DNA from: Bacteroidales bacterium
GTDB taxonomy: Bacteria > Bacteroidota > Bacteroidia > Bacteroidales > JAIOZK01
Direction of reading: 5' to 3'
NCBI GenBank assembly: GCA_021738625.1
Contig: JAIPBS010000019.1
Span: forward strand, 1-64,000
Length of the DNA stretch: 64,000 bases
Part shown: positions 54,317-63,976 of the stretch, piece after piece
How positions within the stretch are numbered: the first letter of the stretch is position 1
How the letters are laid out: the number at the start of each line of letters is the position of its first letter
Translations under genes and position numbers: made by a program
Notes under the pieces: model-generated
Told to the model about the DNA's origin: nothing
The model's database searches: none
Seen by the model: only the letters and a program-made list of their open reading frames with translations

Positions 54317-55219
54317 TTGTTTCACGTGGAACTAAAATTAATTTCAAAAATAAATTGCCCCTTATGTCAGAGCTCAAAATGCTCTGTTTTTCTTGAAACA
54401 AAGGATTATTTCTTTAGCGGAAAACCTTTTGATATTCATGAATGTAATGATTGTGGTTTCCTCTTTACCAATCCACGGCCCATTGATGATGCTTTACAGG
54501 ATTATTATAAATCTGAAAAGTATTTATCCCATACCGATAGCAATGATTCTATTTTTTCGATTTTATACCGCTCGGTAAAACAATATACCCTGCGTAAAAA
54601 ACTGAATATTATTAAACGTTTCGTTAGATCCGGTTCATTGTTGGATATTGGTTGTGGAACCGGAGATTTTATGGCATTGGCCAAAGAAAAACATTGGATC
54701 GTAAGAGGAGTGGAGCAGAACGAAAATGCCAGAATGCTTGCCCAAAAGAAAAATCTGGAAATTTTGTCTTCTGTTGATCAGCTTGACTCAGTTAACGAAA
54801 GATATGATGTAATTACCCTTTGGCATGTATTGGAGCATTTGCCTGACTTGCACTCTACCATGAAAATCATATCACAGAAAATTAAAGAAGATGGAATCCT
54901 TTTGATCGCCCTGCCCAACCATAATTCATGGGATGCCAGACACTATGAAAAATATTGGGCCGCCTATGATCTTCCACGGCACTTATATCATTTTAATAGA
55001 AAAACAATAACCGCGCTTCTTTCCAGCTATGGTTTTGAATTAAAGTCGACTTTTCCAATGATTTTTGATGCCTTTTATGTGAGTATTTTGAGCGAACAAT
55101 ATCGAGGCAATAAACTTGCCTTTCCAATTGGAGCATTGAAAGGGCTCTGGTCAAATAGCCAAGCCTGGAAAAGCAAAGAATATTCCAGCCTGATTTTTGT
55201 ATTCCAAAGAAATTCATAA
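54317..55219 (+). CDS. class I SAM-dependent methyltransferase with zinc-ribbon N terminus
   Basis: This protein of 297-300 residues has an N-terminal CPLC ... HECNDCGFLF pair (a zinc-ribbon-like knuckle), then a Rossmann methyltransferase domain with motif I LLDIGCGTGDFMALA, VRGVEQNE, and ITLWHVLEHLPDL. This arrangement is common in methyltransferases of surface-polysaccharide or O-antigen loci. The start is either TTG at 54317 (reading MFHVE) or GTG at 54326 within parS. In many bacteria the gene after mnmG is rsmG; this protein is not RsmG. Confidence 0.85.
   Translation: MFHVELKLISKINCPLCQSSKCSVFLETKDYFFSGKPFDIHECNDCGFLFTNPRPIDDALQDYYKSEKYLSHTDSNDSIFSILYRSVKQYTLRKKLNIIKRFVRSGSLLDIGCGTGDFMALAKEKHWIVRGVEQNENARMLAQKKNLEILSSVDQLDSVNERYDVITLWHVLEHLPDLHSTMKIISQKIKEDGILLIALPNHNSWDARHYEKYWAAYDLPRHLYHFNRKTITALLSSYGFELKSTFPMIFDAFYVSILSEQYRGNKLAFPIGALKGLWSNSQAWKSKEYSSLIFVFQRNS
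54318..54333. promoter_or_regulatory. parS site (ParB binding) at the methyltransferase start
   Basis: The 16-mer TGTTTCACGTGGAACT matches the reverse-oriented parS consensus TGTTTCACGTGGAACA at 15 of 16 positions. It lies 9 nt after the mnmG stop, and the GTG of the CACGTG core is an in-frame start option for the next gene, as at 52426. Confidence 0.8.
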
Positions 55220-55266
55220 CTTGAGCATCATTTTTGCTTTGACGTGAACTTATATATGATTCAGAT

Positions 55267-58200
55267 ATGAATATCCGGAAACATCTGTTATTGCTGATTC
55301 TTTCCATTTCTTTTTTGTTGATTTCTATTTATACTGGAAATTATTACAGAAATAATACTGTATTAGATCTGGAAGCCTGTAAAAAGTTTGAAAAGACATT
55401 ACAACTAAAGGAAAAACAAGCCCGGGGATACCTGGAAGTTCTTCCGGGATTATATCGTTTAAATGATATAGACAAATTGAATGGCAGATATTTTCAGAAT
55501 CTTTTTGAAACCCAGGGAATTGAATTGCTTCTTTTCGATAAGGATTCGCTGGTTTACTGGTCCGATAACAAGGTTCCTCTTGAAAATGAGACTTTGTTTG
55601 AATTGCCAAGCTCTGGTATAGCCAAACTCAAAAACGGTTTTTATAAGATCAAATCCTTTAAAGAAAATTCGTTGAACGCCTTTGCATTGATTCTAATTAA
55701 GTATGATTATCCGTATGAGAACAATTATCTGAAAAACAAATTTCAGGCTGATTTCGACCTGAATGATCACATTCAAATCCACTTTAAAAAAGCAGCTTTT
55801 AATGTATATGATTCGAAGGAAAATTTTGTGTTTTCATTACAATCTGATGAAAAGTATCATGGATTCACCAAGCGACAATCAATTGTGCTATTCCTGTTAT
55901 ATTTTATCACCTTAATGCTGCTTATCGGATTTCTTTATCGATTTTATAAATCTTTCACTTTTACATTCAGAAATCCTTTCCTTCAAAGCCTGATTTTCTC
56001 CATCGATCTGATTATCATACGGGTTTTATTATATTATTTCAGGATACCCCGTGTCCTTTATGATACTTCACTTTTCAGCCCTGATTACCTGGCGTCATCA
56101 TGGTTTTTTCCTAGTCTGGGGGATGCCTTCATCAATGTGATCATACTGCTCATCATCACATTCCTGATGTTTATGTCTCTAAAAATGGAGTATTTAAGGA
56201 AAACCAATAAGAGGATAAAAAAAATCATTTTTTCTGTTATCCTATTGACCGTATCTTATGCACTGTTTTTTGCCACTCAGAAAGTCATTCAAAATCTGAT
56301 CATTAACTCCTCACTTTCCCTCAATCTTGAGAACCTCTTCAACATCGATCCACGTACTGTGATCGCCTTGCTCATTTTCACAACCATATACCTCATTCTA
56401 TTTTTCATTATTCTCAAAGGGATTCAAATTTTTGTTCAGGTTATCGAACCCCGGAAAATATTGCTATATCCAGCGATTATAATTATTGCCTTTGCATTTA
56501 ACCTGGTTTTTGCGAATGATATCGGTTTGGTTTCAGGACTGTTGTTCTCTGCATTCATCATTTCCGTTGCTTTTATATTTCTTACAAAAAAGGAAATATT
56601 TTCTTTGTCTGCAATATCTCTGTTTCTCATTATTTTTTCTGTAATCGCAACGAATACAATTTTTAGAAGCAATGAACTCAAGCAGAAAGGCGAACGCAAG
56701 TTGTTTATGGCAAAAATATCGACGAAAAGCGATCCCATACTGGAATATTTGTTCGGGGAGCTTAGCCGAAAATTTGAAAGCGATTCCTCTGTTCATGCTC
56801 TTAAGCAAAAGGAGGATGATATAGAATCTATTGAAAATCAAATAAGTGGCATGCTTTATCAAAACATGGATTCGGATTATTGGAACCATTTCGATATATA
56901 CATCACAAGCTGCGCGGAAGGAAAAGTATTGAACATTCAACCTGATGACTACCTTATTGATTGTTATGACTACTTCGAGAATACCATTGAAACCATCGGT
57001 GACAAAACATCGGCAGAGAATCTTTATTATTTGGACGATCACGCCTTTAATAAAAATTATCTGGGTCTGATTCATATCGATTCAGTTTATGACGATACTG
57101 AAATTGTGGCTTTTATAGAAATATTTTCAAGATTTATCCCTGAAGGATTGGGATATCCCGAATTGTTGGTTGGAAATGAATCAGATGTTAATGATTACCT
57201 GAAAAACTATTCATTTGCCAAATACATAAATGGTGAGCTGATATATAAATTCGGAAATTATTTGTACTCCGTTAATCTTGATAACTACCGGATAGATAAC
57301 AAATTGCCCGAACGGTTTTCCCGAAATGGATACGAGCATTATAGCTTTCAAATAACTGATAATGAAGTTATGATCATCAGTGAGAAAACAGCTGGTTTCT
57401 ATGAATTATTTTCTCCCTTTTCATATCTGTTACTATTGTTCCTGTTTTATGTCCTTCTTTTTGTGGTTTTAACTACCCCCCCGGATAAACTGGGATTCGG
57501 CAAACTGAATCTTCGCAAACGGCTTCAGTTTTTTATTATCATCATTATCATTTCTTCATTCGTATTAATCGGTTCGCTTTCCGTTGTCTATATTGTTGGC
57601 CTTAACAACAACAGGATCAACGGTATACTTAGCGAAAAATCACATTCCGTATTGATAGAACTGGAACATAAACTTGCACAGTATGAATCACTTAGCCCTG
57701 GTCTGAACGAGTATCTTTATGAAATACTGAACAAATTCTCACAGGTTTTCTTTACGGATATCAATCTGTACGATCTGAAGGGCGATCTACTGGCTTCATC
57801 CCGTTCAAGGATATTTGATGAAGGATTGATCAGTTCAAAAATAAGCAATGAAGCATATGATAAGATAATGAATGAGAATAAGTTGCTGTATATACAAAAG
57901 GAATCTATCGGCAATTATGAATATCTTTCCGCATATCTGCCATTCCGAAATATGAACAATGATATTATTGCCATATTAAACCTGCCTTATTTTGCAAAAC
58001 AGGATGAGTTAAAAAATGAGATATCGACCTTTATCACTGCTTTCATCAATGTTTACATTCTGATTTTTGCCTTATCAACTTTTGTCACCATTGTAGCGTC
58101 CCGCTATATCACAAAACCCTTACAGCTCATCAGGGAAAAGATCGGTAGTTTGCAAATTGGAAAAACAAACGAAAAGATCGAATGGGAGAAAGAGGACGAA

Positions 58201-58950
58201 ATCGGTTCGCTCGTACAGGAGTACAACCGTATGCTGGATGAATTGCAAAGAAGTGCCGAGCTGCTTGCGAAAAGTGAACGAGAAATGGCCTGGCGGGAAA
58301 TGGCCAGACAGGTGGCGCATGAGATTAAAAATCCGCTCACTCCCATGAAACTTAGCGTGCAGCATCTAAAACGTTCAAAGCAGGATCACGCTGCCGGCTG
58401 GGATAAACAATTCGATAAAATTACAGAGACTTTGATTGAGCAAATCGACACGCTTTCATCTATCGCTTCGGAGTTTTCTGATTTTGCAAAAATGCCTGTA
58501 ACCAAAAATGAACGAATCAATTTGAATCAGGTGATCGAACATGCCGCCGATATCTATAAGAACCTGGAAAACATCACCTTCAGCTTTGATTTTGAACGCG
58601 AAAAACCACATTGGGTTTATGCCGATAAAAAGCAGATGCTCAGGGTTTTTAACAACTTATTTGAAAATGCCGTACAGGCATTGGAAGGGAAAGAAGATGG
58701 TCGGATTGGCATATCCATAAAAAAAGATGATGATCAGTATAAGATTGAAGTTAAAGACAACGGACCGGGCATTGATGAATCCATAGCAAGCAAAGTATTC
58801 TCACCCAGCTTTACCACAAAAAGTGGTGGTATGGGATTGGGTCTGGCCCTTGTTAGAAGCATCATAGTGAGTAGCGGAGGAAGTATAAGCTATATATCCG
58901 AAAAGAATAAAAATACGGTTTTCATCATTAAGCTACCAGCTTCTGATTAG
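55267..58950 (+). CDS. large NtrY-like sensor histidine kinase
   Basis: This 1227-residue protein has one N-terminal membrane segment, an extracytoplasmic region (about 30-200), a block of about seven further membrane helices (about 205-475), a second extracytoplasmic region, two more helices (about 720-780), a third sensor region, and a helix leading to HAMP (about 940-990). The phosphoacceptor is His1018 in HEIKNPLTPM, followed by the N box NNLFENAVQAL, DNGPGI and GGMGLGLAL. The PLTPM variant and the HAMP layout are NtrY-like. No response regulator gene is adjacent, so its partner is elsewhere. Confidence 0.88.
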   Translation: MNIRKHLLLLILSISFLLISIYTGNYYRNNTVLDLEACKKFEKTLQLKEKQARGYLEVLPGLYRLNDIDKLNGRYFQNLFETQGIELLLFDKDSLVYWSDNKVPLENETLFELPSSGIAKLKNGFYKIKSFKENSLNAFALILIKYDYPYENNYLKNKFQADFDLNDHIQIHFKKAAFNVYDSKENFVFSLQSDEKYHGFTKRQSIVLFLLYFITLMLLIGFLYRFYKSFTFTFRNPFLQSLIFSIDLIIIRVLLYYFRIPRVLYDTSLFSPDYLASSWFFPSLGDAFINVIILLIITFLMFMSLKMEYLRKTNKRIKKIIFSVILLTVSYALFFATQKVIQNLIINSSLSLNLENLFNIDPRTVIALLIFTTIYLILFFIILKGIQIFVQVIEPRKILLYPAIIIIAFAFNLVFANDIGLVSGLLFSAFIISVAFIFLTKKEIFSLSAISLFLIIFSVIATNTIFRSNELKQKGERKLFMAKISTKSDPILEYLFGELSRKFESDSSVHALKQKEDDIESIENQISGMLYQNMDSDYWNHFDIYITSCAEGKVLNIQPDDYLIDCYDYFENTIETIGDKTSAENLYYLDDHAFNKNYLGLIHIDSVYDDTEIVAFIEIFSRFIPEGLGYPELLVGNESDVNDYLKNYSFAKYINGELIYKFGNYLYSVNLDNYRIDNKLPERFSRNGYEHYSFQITDNEVMIISEKTAGFYELFSPFSYLLLLFLFYVLLFVVLTTPPDKLGFGKLNLRKRLQFFIIIIIISSFVLIGSLSVVYIVGLNNNRINGILSEKSHSVLIELEHKLAQYESLSPGLNEYLYEILNKFSQVFFTDINLYDLKGDLLASSRSRIFDEGLISSKISNEAYDKIMNENKLLYIQKESIGNYEYLSAYLPFRNMNNDIIAILNLPYFAKQDELKNEISTFITAFINVYILIFALSTFVTIVASRYITKPLQLIREKIGSLQIGKTNEKIEWEKEDEIGSLVQEYNRMLDELQRSAELLAKSEREMAWREMARQVAHEIKNPLTPMKLSVQHLKRSKQDHAAGWDKQFDKITETLIEQIDTLSSIASEFSDFAKMPVTKNERINLNQVIEHAADIYKNLENITFSFDFEREKPHWVYADKKQMLRVFNNLFENAVQALEGKEDGRIGISIKKDDDQYKIEVKDNGPGIDESIASKVFSPSFTTKSGGMGLGLALVRSIIVSSGGSISYISEKNKNTVFIIKLPASD

Positions 58951-59006
58951 CGGGAGTCCGCTTCAATTTATGTACTTTTACCTCCTGGAAAAGCAGCAAT
59001 ACGCCA

Positions 59007-60488
59007 GTGAATCAAATCAGGAAACTTGCAGGTCAGACAGCCGTTTATGGAATTCCCAGCATTTTGGGCAGGGTATTGAATTATATGCTGGTGCCGATCT
59101 ATACCCGCGTTTTTGAGCAAGATGAATATGGCATCGTTTCCCTTATGTATTCTTTTGTTGCTGTGATTTTCATAATGCTCACTTACGGCATGGAAACAGC
59201 TTTTTTCAGATATTCCGAACTGAGTGAAAAAAGAAACAAGGTATTTAACAATGCCATGCTTTCATTGCTTTTTACCACCTCACTTTTTATCTTCTTTATT
59301 CTCTTCTTTCCTGCGCAAATCGCTGAATGGATAAAATATCCGGGTTACGGTAATTTTGTGATCTGGATCGGGTTGATCATAAGCATGGATGTGCTAACGG
59401 CGATTCCCTTTGCAAAACTTCGGGCCGACAATCGAGCCAAACGTTTTGCATTTATTAAGATGTTGAATATCACTGCAAATGTCGCGCTAAATTTGTTTTT
59501 TATAAAACTTTGTCCCGCAGTGATAAAGCATTATGATTCAGGAATTTTTTATGATTTCATAAAACTTGTGTTTGATCCCGATATTCCGCTCATTTCTTAT
59601 GTGTTTATATCAAACCTCATTGCCAGTGCCTTAACGCTTGTTTTAATGCTTCCTGTTTTTATGCGGATGCGATTGGATTTCGATCTGAAACTCTGGAAGC
59701 AAATGATGGCATATGGTCTGCCGCTTTTATTTGCAGGCCTGGCGGCTGTTATGAACGAAACCCTTGGACGCATCATGATACGTTATCTGTTGCCCGAAGA
59801 TATTGCGGAAGCCCAACTGGGAATCTATGCAGCCTGTTATAAAATAGCCATTTTGATGTCGCTGTTCATTCAGGCCTTTCGATATGCCGCCGAACCCTTT
59901 TTCTTTTCCTATGCAAAACATCAGGACTCCAGGGAGGTGTATGCATTGATCATGAAATATTTCGTAATCGCAATTTCAATTATTTTTTTGGGATTGATGT
60001 TGTTTATTGATATTGTTATATTGCTGATAGGAAAAGACTTTCGCTCAGGGATAGAGGTGGTGCCTGTACTTTTGCTGGCGTATATGTTCCTGGGGGTTTA
60101 CTACAATCTTTCTGTCTGGTTCAAATTGACAAACAGAACGCGCTACGGGGCATATATGGCCGTTTTCGGGGCTGCCCTTACCATTATATTCAACCTGATC
60201 CTGATCCCGGAAAGTGGTTATATGGGTAGTGCCTGGGCTACGTTTATCTGTTATGCGTCAATGATGCTGTTGTCCTTTATCCTGATGCAAAAGTTTTTTA
60301 CGGTGAAATACAACTACTTCAAAATTGCTTTTTATATGGCCCTTTCATTTGGATTTTACATGCTCAGCAAAGCCATAAGCTTTGAAATATCCTGGTTGGG
60401 CTGGATATGGAAAGCTGCTTTATTCATTGGGTTTATTGCCTTCATTTACCTTATTGAACGGAAAAATCTGAAAGAGCTTAGCGGTTAA
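59007..60488 (+). CDS. polysaccharide flippase (MOP/Wzx-like family)
   Basis: This 493-residue protein has about 14 hydrophobic segments and starts IRKLAGQTAVYGIPSILGR, LNYMLVPIYTRVFEQDEYGI, the usual beginning of Wzx/PST-type oligosaccharide flippases. It would move a lipid-linked glycan across the inner membrane. The GTG start at 59007 gives the correct N terminus. It lies 56 nt after the histidine kinase gene and abuts the convergent zinc-ribbon gene. Confidence 0.87.
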   Translation: MNQIRKLAGQTAVYGIPSILGRVLNYMLVPIYTRVFEQDEYGIVSLMYSFVAVIFIMLTYGMETAFFRYSELSEKRNKVFNNAMLSLLFTTSLFIFFILFFPAQIAEWIKYPGYGNFVIWIGLIISMDVLTAIPFAKLRADNRAKRFAFIKMLNITANVALNLFFIKLCPAVIKHYDSGIFYDFIKLVFDPDIPLISYVFISNLIASALTLVLMLPVFMRMRLDFDLKLWKQMMAYGLPLLFAGLAAVMNETLGRIMIRYLLPEDIAEAQLGIYAACYKIAILMSLFIQAFRYAAEPFFFSYAKHQDSREVYALIMKYFVIAISIIFLGLMLFIDIVILLIGKDFRSGIEVVPVLLLAYMFLGVYYNLSVWFKLTNRTRYGAYMAVFGAALTIIFNLILIPESGYMGSAWATFICYASMMLLSFILMQKFFTVKYNYFKIAFYMALSFGFYMLSKAISFEISWLGWIWKAALFIGFIAFIYLIERKNLKELSG

Positions 60489-60785
60489 TCAGGTCATTTC
60501 TTTTTGAACCTCTTCCAGTTTAACCTTTTTATCATCCTTAATGCAGAGGGGGCAGTATTCTTGTTCTTCGGTAAATTCATAAGAACATCTGGGGCATTTA
60601 TATTGTTTCACGAGATAGGAAATTCTTCTGCCTGAATTAAAGACCAGGATAAAACCAATGATCGGAGTAAGCAACAGGTTGAATAAAAAGCTTCTTGTAG
60701 CGCCTATATTTCTTTTCTGTCCTTCAACGGTTAACCAAATGGTTAGTCCGATATATGCAGCGATGAGCAGGTAAATTTCAACCAT
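60489..60785 (-). CDS. small membrane protein with C-terminal zinc ribbon
   Basis: This 98-residue protein has two hydrophobic segments (IYLLIAAYIGLTIWLTV and SFLFNLLLTPIIGFILVF) and a C-terminal zinc ribbon CPRCSYEFTEEQEYCPLC, then a Lys/Glu tail. No family function is known to me. It converges with the flippase gene with no gap between the stop codons. Confidence 0.72.
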   Translation of the reverse strand: MVEIYLLIAAYIGLTIWLTVEGQKRNIGATRSFLFNLLLTPIIGFILVFNSGRRISYLVKQYKCPRCSYEFTEEQEYCPLCIKDDKKVKLEEVQKEMT

Positions 60786-60914
60786 TCACACACAATTGTT
60801 TCAAAGATAATTATTATAGATATCAGATGCTTAAAATAACAGAAATATTTCCTTTTTATTATTTATGCATGAATGAATTATGCTTAAGCAAGTTATTCTT
60901 ATTTTTGCAGCCTT

Positions 60915-61373
60915 ATGAATTCCCAAAAGCCAGACGGTATGAAAGTGAACATCGTAAACAAATCCGAAAATGACCTACCAAGGTATGGAACCGATGCTTC
61001 AGCGGGCATGGATCTACGGGCTTGTCTTGAACAGCCGGTTATGCTTAAACCACTTGAGCGCACATTGATCCCTACCGGCCTGTTTATTGAGCTGCCTGTT
61101 GGCTATGAAGCCCAGGTCAGACCACGCAGCGGCCTTGCAATAAAACACGGCATTACCGTGTTAAATACACCGGGCACCATTGATGCCGATTACAGGGGGG
61201 AGATCAAGGTGATCATGGTAAATCTTTCAAATAAAGATTATGAAATCAGTAACGGTGACCGCATTGCCCAAATGATCATCTCGGCTCATGCCCGGGCGGA
61301 ATGGATAGCCGTTGATGAATTGAATGAAACAACAAGAGGTTCGGGAGGATTCGGGCATACCGGTACGAAATAA
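60915..61373 (+). CDS. dut: dUTP diphosphatase
   Basis: This 152-residue protein has the five trimeric dUTPase motifs: [30 protein letters not shown] with the uracil-pocket residues, RIAQMII and the flexible C-terminal [10 protein letters not shown]. It hydrolyses dUTP to dUMP, keeping uracil out of DNA. A TATTTTTG -7 element at 60900-60907 would give a transcript start close to 60915, so translation may begin at the ATG at 60939 (MKVNIVNK), which is also where the family usually begins. It is followed by the TPR gene after 15 nt. Confidence 0.95.
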   Translation: MNSQKPDGMKVNIVNKSENDLPRYGTDASAGMDLRACLEQPVMLKPLERTLIPTGLFIELPVGYEAQVRPRSGLAIKHGITVLNTPGTIDADYRGEIKVIMVNLSNKDYEISNGDRIAQMIISAHARAEWIAVDELNETTRGSGGFGHTGTK

Positions 61374-61388
61374 AGCATTCAAAATTAG

Positions 61389-63131
61389 ATGCAAGATCAT
61401 AAATATTTATATATCATACTGTTTCTTTTTTCAATTGCTGTTTTGGGATGCCAGTCGCAAAAAAAGACAGGCGCACAGTTAGAAACCCAGAACCAGGCAA
61501 AAGAGAAAGTCAGGGAAGGTGATAACACCATGACTTTCCTGGAAGCAGTTAAGCAAAAATCACTTGGTAACACACAACGGGCCATTACACTTTTTGAAAA
61601 ATCCATCGAGATCGATCAGAAAGATGATGCTTCTTATTATGAACTGGCCAAGCTATACAGCCAGCAGGGGAATATTCAGGCTGCAATTGAAAATGCAGAA
61701 AATGCCGTTGCCTATGATGGGAGCAATACCTGGTACAGATTGCTGTTGACAAGGCTTTACAGTTTGAATGCACAATATGAGAAAAGTATTGAGCAAATGC
61801 AGGTTTTAACAGAGATGGAGCCCGAAAATATCGACAGGCTGTTTGAGCTGGCTTCACTTTATTTGGCCGATGAAAGAGAAAAGCAAGCGCTTGAATTATA
61901 CAACAGGATTGAGGATATCATAGGCATAACGGAAGAAATTTCTTTGGAAAAACAAAAAATTTACCTTCAGCTGGAAAATGAGGAAGAGGCCATTGCAGAA
62001 ATTAAAAGGCTTGTTGACGCTTATCCCCGGGAAAGCAGGTATTATTCAATTCTTGCTGAAACATACATGGATGCGGGAATGAACGAGAAGGCCCTGGAAG
62101 CCTACAAAAAGATCCTGGAACTCGATCCCGACGATCCTTACATCCATATTTCACTATCGGATTTTTACAGAAAGCAGGGAGAAAAACAAAAAGCCCGTGA
62201 AGAACTGAAAAAGGGTTTTTCCAGTCCGGATCTCGATATCGATACCAAGGTTCAAATATTGTTGGCTTATTACACGGTAAATGAGATGTATTCGGGGATG
62301 AAGGATCAGGCCCTGGAGTTGGCTCAAATACTTATTGAGACCCATCCCGGGGAGGCAAAGGCACATTCAATTTACGCCGACCTGCTTTATCAGCAGGATA
62401 AATTCAATGAAGCCCGGGAAGCATTCAAAAAGGTCTTGTCACTTGACAGCTCCAAATACATTGTTTGGGAACAGCTTTTATTTGTCGAATCGGAACTCGG
62501 CAACTTTAAAAACATGGCTGAAACAAGCAAGGCCGCCATCGGACTCTTTCCGCAGCAACCTCTTTTATATCTGTTTTCAGGTCTGGCCAATTATCAGCTG
62601 AAGAATTACAATGAAAGCATCAAGCAACTTGAACGCGGGTTGAATTTTGTGATCAATAACAATCGCCTCGCCGAACAATTTTACACTTATCTGGGTGATG
62701 CTTCTTACCAGATTGAAAACTACAAAAAATCGGATTCCTATTATGAAGAAGTTTTGCTCATCAACCCGAACAATTCAATTGTTTTAAACAATTATGCCTA
62801 TTATCTGTCGCTCAGGGAGGAAAAACTGGATAAGGCAAGGTCCATGGCAGAAAAAGCCGTGAAGCTGGACGCTGACAACTCGGCAAATCTCGATACTTAC
62901 GGCTGGGTTCTTTATAAAATAGGGGAATATGAGCAAGCCGAAAAGTACGTGAAGGAGGCACTTGAGATTGATGGGGAAAAAAGCCCTTCATTGCTCGAAC
63001 ATTACGGGGATATTTTATATAAACTGGGCAAAAAGGATGAGGCGGTTGAATACTGGAAAAAGGCCCGCGAACAAGACAGCCTCTCCGAATTGCTTGAGAA
63101 AAAGATAAAGGATGCCAGACTCTATGAATAG
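61389..63131 (+). CDS. TPR-repeat lipoprotein
   Basis: This 580-residue protein has a lipoprotein signal (FLFSIAVLGC), a short Gln/Lys-rich linker and about twelve tetratricopeptide repeats, for example ASYYELAKLYSQQGNIQAAI and YETYMDAGMNEKALEAYKKI-type (AETYMDAGMNEKALEAYKKI) units. It is likely a periplasmic scaffold attached to the outer membrane. The order dut, TPR protein, DUF4292 protein and then a further gene is a recurrent arrangement in Bacteroidota. Its end overlaps the DUF4292 start. Confidence 0.88.
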   Translation: MQDHKYLYIILFLFSIAVLGCQSQKKTGAQLETQNQAKEKVREGDNTMTFLEAVKQKSLGNTQRAITLFEKSIEIDQKDDASYYELAKLYSQQGNIQAAIENAENAVAYDGSNTWYRLLLTRLYSLNAQYEKSIEQMQVLTEMEPENIDRLFELASLYLADEREKQALELYNRIEDIIGITEEISLEKQKIYLQLENEEEAIAEIKRLVDAYPRESRYYSILAETYMDAGMNEKALEAYKKILELDPDDPYIHISLSDFYRKQGEKQKAREELKKGFSSPDLDIDTKVQILLAYYTVNEMYSGMKDQALELAQILIETHPGEAKAHSIYADLLYQQDKFNEAREAFKKVLSLDSSKYIVWEQLLFVESELGNFKNMAETSKAAIGLFPQQPLLYLFSGLANYQLKNYNESIKQLERGLNFVINNNRLAEQFYTYLGDASYQIENYKKSDSYYEEVLLINPNNSIVLNNYAYYLSLREEKLDKARSMAEKAVKLDADNSANLDTYGWVLYKIGEYEQAEKYVKEALEIDGEKSPSLLEHYGDILYKLGKKDEAVEYWKKAREQDSLSELLEKKIKDARLYE

Positions 63132-63942
63132 AAAACTCAGTTTGATTGGAATTGTTTTGGTTTTACTGGTAACCATCAATGCCTGTAAAACCACCAGGAG
63201 CGCCTATAAAAAACCTTTGAAGGAAGAAGGGCCATCTTATTTGTTCAGGAAACTTAAAAAAGAGCAATTAAAATTTGAATGGCTTACCGCCAAGTTCCGG
63301 CTCGATCTGGTGGTTGATAAAAAACTGAACCAGTTCAAAGGGCAGATCCGGATCAAAAAAGACAGCATGATCTGGGTGTCCTTTTCTCCTGCTTTGGGTA
63401 TCGAGGCGGCACGTTTAATGATCACGGAAGATTCGGTGAAATTCATCAACAGGATGAATGATACCTATTTTGTTGGTGATTATGCACTGGTTAACCAATT
63501 TCTGGAAACCAGTGTGGATTTTGATGTTCTGCAGGCCTTTATTATCGGAAACGATTTTCAGCAATATGAAATACAGAATTTCAGAGCCTCTATCGATGCC
63601 ATGGAATACAAACTATCAGCGGCTGCCAGGCGCAAGGTTAAAAAATATGTTAAAGCCCATGAAGTACCCGAAATCTTTATCCAAAATATTTGGCTCAATC
63701 CGGAAAACTTTAAAATAACCCGTGTAAACATCAAAGAAGTGGATAATGAAAATCGTAAGCTGGAAGCTAACTACGGAAAGTTTAAGGAAGTGGAGGGCCA
63801 GTTGTTTCCTTACGATCTGAATTATGAAATTTCTTCTTCGGGAGCAAAGGTTTTGGTAGAGGTCAGATTTACCAGGATCCTGTTGAATGAAAAAGCCCGC
63901 TTCCCATTTAACATACCTTCAAAATTTACAAGAATCATTTAA
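63124..63942 (+). CDS. DUF4292 lipoprotein (LolA/LolB-like fold)
   Basis: This 272-residue protein has a lipoprotein signal (LVTINAC) and the DUF4292 pattern: AKFRLDLVVDKK, IRIKKDSMIWVSFSPALGIEAAR, MNDTYFVGDY and a closing FTRILLNEKARFPFNIPSKF. The family resembles LolA/LolB lipoprotein carriers, so a role in lipoprotein or lipid transport is plausible but unproven. The ATG at 63124 overlaps the previous gene by 8 nt; another ATG lies at 63112. Confidence 0.88.
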   Translation: MNRKLSLIGIVLVLLVTINACKTTRSAYKKPLKEEGPSYLFRKLKKEQLKFEWLTAKFRLDLVVDKKLNQFKGQIRIKKDSMIWVSFSPALGIEAARLMITEDSVKFINRMNDTYFVGDYALVNQFLETSVDFDVLQAFIIGNDFQQYEIQNFRASIDAMEYKLSAAARRKVKKYVKAHEVPEIFIQNIWLNPENFKITRVNIKEVDNENRKLEANYGKFKEVEGQLFPYDLNYEISSSGAKVLVEVRFTRILLNEKARFPFNIPSKFTRII

Positions 63943-63976
63943 ATCTTTACTTTTGAATGCTACAAAAGATTTGATC

